Shown: positions 26,969 to 34,146 of the stretch, piece by piece
Position numbering within the stretch: position 1 is the stretch's first letter
Layout of the letters: each line of letters begins with the position of its first letter
From: Nocardia exalbida NBRC 100660
GTDB taxonomy: Bacteria > Actinomycetota > Actinomycetes > Mycobacteriales > Mycobacteriaceae
Direction of reading: 5' to 3'
Length of the DNA stretch: 64,000 nucleotides
NCBI RefSeq assembly: GCF_000308575.1
Contig: NZ_BAFZ01000041.1
Coordinates: forward strand, 166,126 to 230,125
Position numbers and translations under genes: made by a program
The notes under the pieces: model-generated
The model's input: only the letters and a program-made list of their open reading frames with translations
Told to the model about the DNA's origin: nothing
Databases searched by the model: none

Positions 26969-27424
26969 TCAGCGTGAATGCACCAGCGCCGTGCCGGTCG
27001 CTCGGTCGTGCATGCCGCGTCCGTCGGCGTCGGTGAACAGCGCGGGCACCACGAACAGCAGCAGGACCTGCCTGGCCAGCGCCCGGACGAACCCGACCGG
27101 CGCGTCCGCGTCGATGCGCACCGTCCGCAACCGCAGGAAATACTGCCCCGGCGTGAACCCGAACAGCGTGACCGCGCCGACGCCGATGACGAACCAGATG
27201 AGCAACGTCACACTCGACGCCGAACTGCCGCGGACGATCAGCGCCGCGATGCCGAGCGCGATCATCCAGTCCACGAACAGGGCGGCGATGCGGCGCCCCA
27301 TACCGGCCAGCGAGCCCGCCCCGGTCTCCGGCAGGCCGAGTTCGGCGCCCGGGAACTCGGGGGTTGCCGGGCCGCCGGAGTCGGCGGGGGGTCCGGAGAG
27401 CCAGGAGCCGGTGATGCGTGCCAT
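26969..27424 (-). CDS. RDD-family membrane protein
   Basis: A 151-residue RDD protein (M. tuberculosis Rv2219A is the likely counterpart). After a proline/glycine-rich cytoplasmic start, the RDD domain begins at GMGRRIAALFVDWMIALGI, the usual R-x-x-A-x-x-x-D pattern, and goes on with GFTPGQYFLRLRTVRID and a final helix VRALARQVLLLFVVPALF. Two or three membrane helices are expected. Function is unknown; transport or envelope stress is often suggested. It diverges from glnA1, which is 251 bases away. Confidence 0.88.
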   Translation of the reverse strand: MARITGSWLSGPPADSGGPATPEFPGAELGLPETGAGSLAGMGRRIAALFVDWMIALGIAALIVRGSSASSVTLLIWFVIGVGAVTLFGFTPGQYFLRLRTVRIDADAPVGFVRALARQVLLLFVVPALFTDADGRGMHDRATGTALVHSR

Positions 27425-27561
27425 GCTCCCAGAATAGGTGCGACCGGACCGGCGCCCGGGATCGCATAAGCGGAGTTCAGCGTCGGCGCGCATGTCGGCG
27501 AGGGCACGACTACCATGCAAGTCGAGTCCGGGTGGTCAGCACCACGCGGCCAGATGCACGT

Positions 27562-27599
27562 GTAACACCGGCGAAACACATCCTTGACTGCGGGGAAAC
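27562..27599 (+). promoter_or_regulatory. GlnR box upstream of glnA1
   Basis: Four pentamers at exact 6-base spacing: GTAAC (27562), GAAAC (27573), TTGAC (27584), GAAAC (27595). This fits the GlnR consensus gTnAC-n6-GaAAC-n6-gTnAC-n6-GaAAC almost perfectly (one deviation, T for g at the third site). It ends 76 bases before the glnA1 start. TTGACT at 27584 could also act as a -35 element with CATAGC at 27608 as a weak -10, in which case the box overlaps the promoter. The sign of regulation cannot be told from sequence. Confidence 0.8.
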
Positions 27600-27675
27600 A
27601 CGGCATCCATAGCGTCTGGTCGCGACGAACCCATGCAAGCGACACTGGCTGGGAACCGATCCGTAAGGAGAACAA

Positions 27676-29112
27676 GTGACGTTCAGCACGGCCGACGAGG
27701 TCATCAAATTCATCGCTGATGAGGACATCGAGTACGTCGACATCCGGTTCAGCGACCTGCCCGGTGTGCAGCAGCACTTCTCGATCCCGGGGAAGGCCTT
27801 CACCACCGACCTCGCCGAGGAAGGGCTAGCGTTCGACGGCTCCTCCGTCCGTGGGTTCCAGTCCATCGACGAGTCGGACATGCTCCTCCTGCCCGACTTC
27901 TCCACCGCGCGCGTCGACCCGTTCCGCGCCGCCAAGACGCTGAACCTCAACTTCTTCGTGCACGACCCGTTCACCCGTGAGGCCTACTCCCGCGACCCGC
28001 GCAACATCGCGCGCAAGGCGGAGGAGTACCTGCGCTCCACCGGTATCGCCGACACCGCGTACTTCGGCGCCGAGGCGGAGTTCTACATCTTCGACTCGAT
28101 CCGCTACGACTCGTCCATGAACGGCGCCTTCTACGAGATCGAATCGGTCTCCGGTTCCTGGAACACCGGTGCCGAGTTCAACCCGGACGGCACCCTGAAC
28201 CGCGGCTACAAGGTCCGCAACAAGGGCGGTTACTTCCCCGTCGCGCCGTACGACCACTACGTCGACCTGCGCGACAAGATCTCGACCAACCTGCAGAACG
28301 CGGGCTTCGAGCTCGAGCGCGGCCACCACGAGGTCGGCACCGCCGGTCAGGCCGAGATCAACTACCGGTTCAACACCCTGCTCGGCGCGGCCGACGACCT
28401 GCAGCTGTTCAAGTACATCGTGAAGAACACCGCGTGGGCCGAGGGCAAGACCGTCACCTTCATGCCGAAGCCCCTCTTCGGTGACAACGGCTCGGGCATG
28501 CACGCCCACCAGTCGCTGTGGAAGGACGGCAAGCCGCTGTTCCACGACGAGGCCGGCTACGGCGGCCTGTCCGATATCGCCCGCCACTACATCGGCGGCA
28601 TCCTGCACCACGCGCCGTCGCTGCTGGCGTTCACCAACCCGACCGTGAACTCCTACCACCGTCTGGTGCCGGGCTACGAGGCCCCCATCAACCTGGTGTA
28701 CTCGCAGCGCAACCGCTCCGCCGCGGTCCGCATCCCGGTCACCGGCAACAACCCGAAGGCCAAGCGCATCGAGTTCCGCGCACCGGACTCCTCGGGCAAC
28801 CCGTACCTGGCCTTCGCCGCCATGCTGATGGCCGGCCTGGACGGCATCAAGAAGAAGATCGAGCCGCTGGCCCCGGTCGACAAGGACCTCTACGAGCTCC
28901 CGCCGGAGGAGGCCAAGAACATCCCGCAGGCCCCCACCAGCCTGGCGTCGGTCATCGACCGCCTCGAGCAGGACCACGACTACCTCACCGAAGGCAACGT
29001 CTTCACCGAGGACCTGATCGAGACCTGGATCACCCTCAAGCGCGAGGGCGAGATCGCCCCGGTGAACCTGCGGCCGCACCCGTACGAGTTCGAGCTGTAC
29101 TTCGACGTGTAA
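27676..29112 (+). CDS. glnA1: type I glutamine synthetase, major form
   Basis: A 478-residue dodecameric glutamine synthetase. Family signatures: [14 protein letters not shown] near the start, glutamate/metal site [32 protein letters not shown], the flexible loop [17 protein letters not shown], and [10 protein letters not shown]. The adenylylation site is present: Tyr406 in [13 protein letters not shown], the target of GlnE. The start is GTG at 27676 with a perfect AAGGAG 7 bases upstream. The gene has the GlnR box at 27562. In M. tuberculosis glnA1 is convergent with glnE; here both are on the plus strand. Confidence 0.97.
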   Translation: MTFSTADEVIKFIADEDIEYVDIRFSDLPGVQQHFSIPGKAFTTDLAEEGLAFDGSSVRGFQSIDESDMLLLPDFSTARVDPFRAAKTLNLNFFVHDPFTREAYSRDPRNIARKAEEYLRSTGIADTAYFGAEAEFYIFDSIRYDSSMNGAFYEIESVSGSWNTGAEFNPDGTLNRGYKVRNKGGYFPVAPYDHYVDLRDKISTNLQNAGFELERGHHEVGTAGQAEINYRFNTLLGAADDLQLFKYIVKNTAWAEGKTVTFMPKPLFGDNGSGMHAHQSLWKDGKPLFHDEAGYGGLSDIARHYIGGILHHAPSLLAFTNPTVNSYHRLVPGYEAPINLVYSQRNRSAAVRIPVTGNNPKAKRIEFRAPDSSGNPYLAFAAMLMAGLDGIKKKIEPLAPVDKDLYELPPEEAKNIPQAPTSLASVIDRLEQDHDYLTEGNVFTEDLIETWITLKREGEIAPVNLRPHPYEFELYFDV

Positions 29113-29115
29113 GCC
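29090..29115 (+). repeat. direct repeat copy 1 (end of glnA1)
   Basis: This 26-base sequence, the last seven codons, stop and next five bases of glnA1, is repeated at 29307-29332 with a single mismatch (C at 29106 versus G at 29323). In the second copy the reading frame and stop are also kept. The repeat sits at the start of the accessory region. Confidence 0.85.
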
Positions 29116-29191
29116 TTTCCGGGCTTCTGACCTGCGGCGGAGCGTCTAACCAAGATCCTCCGTCCGCAGTCCGTCCGCAGTAGGTTCCCGC

Positions 29192-29241
29192 GAGTCCATC
29201 CGTTCGGCGATCACTTCACCGATTGCCGAACGGGTGGACTC
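29192..29241 (+). terminator. large hairpin between the glnA1-end repeats
   Basis: A 17-bp inverted repeat (29192-29208 and 29225-29241, arm GAGTCCATCCGTTCGGC) with one mismatch and a 16-base loop. It could terminate glnA1 transcription, but it is 80 bases past the stop and has no T tract. A recombination-related structure is the alternative. Confidence 0.4.
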
Positions 29242-29306
29242 GTCTGCGTGAAGTGACCCGCCTCTTGACCGCAGCAGGCTCACTCGAGTCGTGACACGGC
29301 AAGACC

Positions 29307-29332
29307 TCGAGCTGTACTTCGAGGTGTAAGCC
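29307..29332 (+). repeat. direct repeat copy 2 (glnA1-end duplicate)
   Basis: Second copy of the glnA1 3' end, encoding LELYFEV and a stop, with 25 of 26 bases identical to 29090-29115. No other glnA sequence precedes it, so it is a detached tail and not part of a gene. It may be an old attachment site or the trace of a small duplication. Confidence 0.85.
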
Positions 29333-29357
29333 GCAAGTTCGTTCTGGCGTCGGCGGC

Positions 29358-30377
29358 CTACACAGCGCTCCACGTGGGTGTGCCGTAGACGTTGAGTTTG
29401 TCGATGCCGTGGTCGGCGGAGAAGCCCAGTCCGACCGCCGAGTAGCGCCAGGCGGCACCGGACGACTTCGCAGCCTGGGCGAGTGCGTCTACGGCGTATG
29501 TGGTGCCGTGGTGGCGGGATGCAAGTTCGGTCACGAGATCGCCGAAGTCGGTATGTTGCCGCGACCCGAGTGAGAGCCCGAAACCGGTGCCGCCCGCGCT
29601 TCTCGAACAGCAGACGAACCAGTCGTGTCGGTGGAGTTCGGCTGCCTCGATGCCACTCCGGACGAACTCGGACAGCAGTTCCCAGGCCGGATGCCCGAAA
29701 TATCGAGACAGTTTCATCGGCACACCGACGTCGTCGTAGCGTGCCTTCAAGTAGATCTTGTGGTTCACATCGCCGCGTGCATCCACCTCGAGCGCGGCGG
29801 CCACCGGGGTGATGAGCTTCTCGTGATCGGGCACGGGGACCAATCCGGCGAAGCCGGGCCAAGTGCTGCACAGCCTGTCCAGTGCCCCCGGCACGATCTT
29901 GAGGCCGCCGTAAACCTTGAGGCGAGCCGCATGACGTGGTGCCGCGACATGATGAACAATCCCCGTCCACGTCGCCGAACGATGCTGCGCGGGCACTTTG
30001 GCAGGGTCCGGATACAGCGTCGTGACAAATGACCGCAGCATCTCGACCACGCTCTCATCACCGTTGGGCAGCCATGCGACCAGATCGCGTATCGAGGCCA
30101 GGTGAGCGGCGACACGAGAGGCGAATTGCGTCTCCTGCGTCGCGATCTCGGTGATGTAGCGAACGGCGGGCGTGAATTTCCCCCGGCCACCGCTGACACT
30201 GGCTTCGAACGGCGTGCCGGCAATCGTCAACATGCTGGCTCGGTGACCATCCGGCCCCCGCGGGTCGAGTCGACCTCCGCAGGCTTGTTCCAGCATGGCG
30301 CGGATGGTCGATGGGTCGCTACCCGGCGACAAGCGATCGGCCACGTCGACCAGGAATTCTCCGGCAGGTCCAGTCAT
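29358..30377 (-). CDS. ABBA-fold (DMATS-like) prenyltransferase candidate
   Basis: A 339-residue protein with repeated strand motifs of the kind seen in aromatic prenyltransferases of the ABBA/DMATS superfamily: ARLKVYGGLKIVPG, VNHKIYLKARYDDVGVPMKL, HDWFVCCSRSAGG and the closing SAVGLGFSADHGIDKLNVYG. The lysines and tyrosines at alternate strand ends are what binds the prenyl diphosphate in that family. Length is right (330-390 residues) and there is no signal peptide or membrane segment. The call is by eye and not certain. It diverges from a terpenoid-cyclase-fold gene, which supports a prenyl-related role. The acceptor would be unknown. Confidence 0.45.
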   Translation of the reverse strand: MTGPAGEFLVDVADRLSPGSDPSTIRAMLEQACGGRLDPRGPDGHRASMLTIAGTPFEASVSGGRGKFTPAVRYITEIATQETQFASRVAAHLASIRDLVAWLPNGDESVVEMLRSFVTTLYPDPAKVPAQHRSATWTGIVHHVAAPRHAARLKVYGGLKIVPGALDRLCSTWPGFAGLVPVPDHEKLITPVAAALEVDARGDVNHKIYLKARYDDVGVPMKLSRYFGHPAWELLSEFVRSGIEAAELHRHDWFVCCSRSAGGTGFGLSLGSRQHTDFGDLVTELASRHHGTTYAVDALAQAAKSSGAAWRYSAVGLGFSADHGIDKLNVYGTPTWSAV

Positions 30378-30673
30378 CGAGATCGTCAGGATCGCCCGGC
30401 GTGGACGGGGCCTGCGGACGGCGCTGCGGCACTTCTACCCATATCGGCAGACTCTCTCACTCCAGCGCCGCGCCTCCTCGCGGCACTGTTCCCAATTCTG
30501 GGAATTGTGAGTCCGTGCGGCCTGCTGTGCTCGGAAGTGGCATGTCTTTCGATCGGCAGGGGCGCGACCTTGCCGGGTGGTGGGAGCCTGCCGCCGACGT
30601 TCGCGTACACCGCCGGGCGGCTTGCGCGCGGCCTGGCCTAGCCGGTCCGATCTCAGAGGGAAAGCAGGGTGTC
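30378..30673. promoter_or_regulatory. divergent intergenic region with a small palindrome
   Basis: A 296-base gap between the prenyltransferase candidate and the cyclase-fold gene. It must hold both promoters. A perfect inverted repeat CAATTC-TGG-GAATTG lies at 30493-30507 and could be an operator. I see no small gene with a good ribosome-binding site here, although a frame on the plus strand stays open through it. Confidence 0.4.
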
Positions 30674-31711
30674 GTGGACAGTGATGTCACCGAAATGATC
30701 GCCGCGGCGTGCGAGTTCTTGGTGAGCCACCAAGATGCCGATGGCTATTGGCGCGACTATGAATTGCCCCCTGGCAGATCCGAATCCTGGATCACCGGAT
30801 GTGTGGGTGTCGCGCTGAACTCGGCCGAGAATCTCCTCGTACCCGATCCCCGCCGTACCCTGGCGCTCGACCGTGCCGTCGCGGCGTTGCGTGACTCGCA
30901 ACGACCGGGCGGGTGGGGATACAACCGATCAGTGTCGTGCGATGCCGACACGACCTCATGGGTGGTGCGATTGATGGCCACTCGCGATATTGGATATCCC
31001 TTGACGGCGGATGTTTTTACCGACTACATCACACCGGTCGGCGCGGTGCGCACCTTTCCGTCGCCGGTATTCGGTTCGTGGGCAGAGGAACACGACGAGG
31101 TTGCTCCCATGGCAGGGCTTGCGCTTCTCGCACTGGGTGACACGCTCACGATCGAGAACATCCGCGCGCATACTGTGCGCCGCCACCTGGACAACGGAAA
31201 GTGGGATTCGTTCTGGTGGCGCTCGGACGCTTACGTCGCGGCACACAACTTGACGTTTCTGGCACTTTCCGGCGGCATACCGCGGGGGATCGCCGAAGCG
31301 GAGCGGGAGCGCTTGAGTGAAGCTGTCGGCCCGGCGGACGGATGCCTTGATCCCGGCTGTGAGCCATCCTTCGACATCGCTCAGCGCCTGATCACAGCCG
31401 TGCGGCTAGAGGCATCTGGCTACGTCGCCCTGCTATGTCAGGCGCTGCTGGCGGCGCGGCTACCGGATGGCGGCTGGCCGGCCTCGATGGGGCTGCTCGT
31501 TCCGGGTCAACGCACGCCGACCACCGAGATGTTCGCCGATGATCGCAGGCTACTCAGCACGGCAATGGCTGTGCTGGCCCTGACGGATGTAGTGCGCGCA
31601 GCGCGGCTCGGGCTCGCCACGACAGAGAGGTCTACGACCGCTGCGCCGACGGCCGAGCCCGTAGGATCGTCGGTCAGTCGCAGTGCAGGCGGGCGTCCTG
31701 CCGGCGGATGA
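30674..31711 (+). CDS. prenyltransferase/squalene-oxidase-repeat protein (class II terpenoid-cyclase fold)
   Basis: A 345-residue alpha-barrel protein. The repeats read LVSHQDADGYWRDYELPPG, LRDSQRPGGWGYNRSVSCDA and LPDGGWPAS, with QW-like D/Q-G-x-W cores. A D-A-D-T-T motif (residues 90-94, CDADTTSWVVRLM) takes the place of the catalytic D-x-D-D/T of class II cyclases. At 345 residues it has about one barrel, half the size of squalene-hopene cyclase. It could cyclise a prenyl chain or be a non-catalytic relative. The start is GTG at 30674. The YbaB-like gene starts 10 bases after its stop, so it heads a four-gene operon. Confidence 0.65.
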   Translation: MDSDVTEMIAAACEFLVSHQDADGYWRDYELPPGRSESWITGCVGVALNSAENLLVPDPRRTLALDRAVAALRDSQRPGGWGYNRSVSCDADTTSWVVRLMATRDIGYPLTADVFTDYITPVGAVRTFPSPVFGSWAEEHDEVAPMAGLALLALGDTLTIENIRAHTVRRHLDNGKWDSFWWRSDAYVAAHNLTFLALSGGIPRGIAEAERERLSEAVGPADGCLDPGCEPSFDIAQRLITAVRLEASGYVALLCQALLAARLPDGGWPASMGLLVPGQRTPTTEMFADDRRLLSTAMAVLALTDVVRAARLGLATTERSTTAAPTAEPVGSSVSRSAGGRPAGG

Positions 31712-31721
31712 GTGAGGATCC

Positions 31722-32111
31722 ATGCGAGAAATTCACCCCAACGTACGCGCCGCACTCGGCCTGGGGCGAGAACTGCGGCACCGCATCGCCGCAATGCGCG
31801 AACGGTCCGACGGGATCGTCGCACGCCGACCGTCCCCGAGCGGCTTGGTCATTCCCGAAGTCGACGCGACCGGCCGGTTGCTGGACCTCTACCTGGCGCC
31901 CGGCACCTGCGCCCGTTTCGACAACGGAGAGCTGGCCGCCGAAATCATGGCTGCCGTCACCGAGAGCGTGGAGGATGCCCGGCGGCAATACCACATCGCG
32001 ATGAACGACACCGACAATCTGCCACGGCCGCTGTCGGAGGTCATGCGGGAATGGCAAGGCGAAAAGGGGCCGGACCAGCAGGCCCCCACCTCTGGGAAGG
32101 CGGAACAATGA
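31722..32111 (+). CDS. YbaB/EspL-like protein
   Basis: A 129-residue protein of the YbaB/EbfC type, as found beside ESX substrates in mycolata (EspL of M. tuberculosis is the model). The core strand pattern is SGLVIPEVDATGRLLDLYLAPG followed by ELAAEIMAAVTESVEDARRQY. The N-terminal helix of about 35 residues is arginine-rich. Such proteins are dimers and are thought to stabilise or chaperone the adjacent secreted Esp protein. It lies 10 bases after the cyclase-fold gene and 34 bases before the EspC-like gene. Confidence 0.65.
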   Translation: MREIHPNVRAALGLGRELRHRIAAMRERSDGIVARRPSPSGLVIPEVDATGRLLDLYLAPGTCARFDNGELAAEIMAAVTESVEDARRQYHIAMNDTDNLPRPLSEVMREWQGEKGPDQQAPTSGKAEQ

Positions 32112-32145
32112 GCCTGAGATAGCTGGCGGGAGGGATCGACCGAGC

Positions 32146-34146
32146 ATGCCGAATTACCTGGATGTCGAGCCGGATCAGCTGCGCGCGATCGCCGAGCAGC
32201 ACGGTCTGGCCGCCGCGAACATCCGGAAGTGGGGTGAAATCCCGCACCAGTGGCTCGCGGACTTCGAGCCCACCTACGGCATGATCGCCGATCCAGTGCG
32301 AGCGGCTCTGGTGGACTACTACAACAGGCGCCATGACACCGCCGAACGTCTCGCCACCAATCATGAACGGTCGCGAGACGAACTGATCGCCGCCGCGAGG
32401 GCGCTCGAGGCTGCCGATCAGTCCGGCAGACATCGGATCGGAGGCGCCGGTGATGGTTTCGGCGACGCAGTCCCTCGTGTCGGCCCGACACCCGGCGCGC
32501 CTACGGATCACACGGCCCCGGTGGGAGACAGCGGGGACACGCCCTCCACGAACGGCACCCAGCCGCTGCCTCGTCCTTCCATCGAGCCCGACGCGGCAGG
32601 TGCGCCGGGCGCGCCCGACGGTGACGTCGAACGCTCCGACCAGCCGCTTCCGCCGTCGGTCTCCTCGGTGCCGCAGGCGTCCGACACCGCATCCACCGGG
32701 ATCACCGCGCCGGGCGGGACGATCCCGCATTCGGTCAGTGGATCGGAGCCGGACAGCGGCGATCGGGCCGATGCAGTTCTTGCTGTCGACGGCTCGAGCA
32801 GCACGCCCGGCATGGTCGGCATGGCCGGTGATTCGGGTAGTGCCGCAAGTGCAGTCGGCGGGCTGGGTGCGCCACCGGTGTTGGAACCGCTCCCGGCGAA
32901 CGCTGCCGGCGATGCCGCGGGAATGGCCACGGGGATGCCCGCGCCCCTGGCAACAGGTCCTTTCGCGTCGGTGGCCCATGCGTCCGAGAACAGGCGGCGC
33001 CTCCCGTCGTTGGTAGTGGGTGGACAGATCGGAGAGGATCTGGCACTCGCCCGTACCTTGCTCGCCGCTACTCTCGCTGCCGTAGCCGAATCGGCGCATG
33101 GTCTGGAATGGGCCGTGGCGGTGATGCGGACTCCGATCGGGCCTATCATTCTGCTGACTTCCACCGAGGGCCGTGGTTGGCTGCCGTCCGGTCTGTTCCT
33201 GCCGTCCGAGGTCACCCTCCCGTGGAAATGGGACGCCGTGCTGGACAACGCGGCCCGGAGAGCCACCGCGGCGCTGGAGAGCACAGCGGATCCGGCCCGG
33301 ATGCTGGCGGAGTTCGGCTCGGTAGGCCGCCTCAGGAGCGCTCGAATCAGTGCGATGGTCTCGTCTACGGCCATCTCGGACGACTTGTTCGCCATCCTCG
33401 GCGAGGATGTCGCTGTCGAGGGCGGGGTATCGCCTGCCGAGTCCGCCGTCGACTTCACCACCCCCGGGGTCGGACTCGTGGATCGCTTGACACTTGCCGG
33501 TTCGAGCGAATTGCTGCTACAGGCGGATGCGCTGCCCGAAAACGAAATCCGGGCAAAGTGTCTCGAACTGGCCCGAGTGGCGGATGCCCGGGTCCGCGCC
33601 GCCGTCCCGCACATCGGTGGTGGGTTTCCTGCCTACCGTGCCGCGCGGCAGCAGATCTTCGATGCGATGCACGCCGGTCGGCCTGTTCCGGCGATCTGGT
33701 TGGAGGAGATTCTCGCCGCCGACAGCAGGACGGCAGCGGAATTGCGGTCGCGGCAGATGGGGATTTCCTACGCTCCGCCCGGGGGGCCTCCCTCGGACGT
33801 ATCGAGCGCGGAAACGCTGCGGGCCATGGTTTTCGAGCGTCGTGCCAACGAACTGCTGTCGCTGGCCGTCGCGGGCGAACCAGATCGGCAGACGCTGCGC
33901 GACGCGCTCTACGCGTACGGCCAAATCGCTGATCACCCTCAGCTACCAGCGGTCGCGCGCGTGGCAGTGGAGGCGACCGACACCGCAATTGCGCACCCCC
34001 GGGTTGGCATGACGCGGGATGCCGGGATTGGTTTGCACGGCGTGAGCGCCAGTCCCCTCGGCTCCGACGGTGCGCCCCCGCCCATTACAGAATTGTTGAA
34101 CGGTTCGGCTGGGTCCAAGGGCTCCAGTGAGCAGAGGAGCGCCTGA
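32146..34146 (+). CDS. EspC-like type VII secretion protein with DUF5631-like C-terminus
   Basis: A 666-residue protein. Residues 1-95 match the EspC/type VII target pattern: VEPDQLRAIAEQHGLAAANI, then FEPTYGMIADPVRAALVDYY and a final helix RDELIAAARALEAAD. Residues 95-280 are a proline/threonine/alanine-rich spacer. Residues 285-640 form a domain with LEWAVAVMRTPIGPIILLTS and EGRGWLPSGLFLPSEVTLPW, reminiscent of the mycobacterial DUF5631/5632 proteins near ESX loci (Rv3899c, Rv0025). It is likely a secreted or secretion-associated factor. Its stop shares one base with the next start (TGATG), so the two are coupled. Confidence 0.6.
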   Translation: MPNYLDVEPDQLRAIAEQHGLAAANIRKWGEIPHQWLADFEPTYGMIADPVRAALVDYYNRRHDTAERLATNHERSRDELIAAARALEAADQSGRHRIGGAGDGFGDAVPRVGPTPGAPTDHTAPVGDSGDTPSTNGTQPLPRPSIEPDAAGAPGAPDGDVERSDQPLPPSVSSVPQASDTASTGITAPGGTIPHSVSGSEPDSGDRADAVLAVDGSSSTPGMVGMAGDSGSAASAVGGLGAPPVLEPLPANAAGDAAGMATGMPAPLATGPFASVAHASENRRRLPSLVVGGQIGEDLALARTLLAATLAAVAESAHGLEWAVAVMRTPIGPIILLTSTEGRGWLPSGLFLPSEVTLPWKWDAVLDNAARRATAALESTADPARMLAEFGSVGRLRSARISAMVSSTAISDDLFAILGEDVAVEGGVSPAESAVDFTTPGVGLVDRLTLAGSSELLLQADALPENEIRAKCLELARVADARVRAAVPHIGGGFPAYRAARQQIFDAMHAGRPVPAIWLEEILAADSRTAAELRSRQMGISYAPPGGPPSDVSSAETLRAMVFERRANELLSLAVAGEPDRQTLRDALYAYGQIADHPQLPAVARVAVEATDTAIAHPRVGMTRDAGIGLHGVSASPLGSDGAPPPITELLNGSAGSKGSSEQRSA

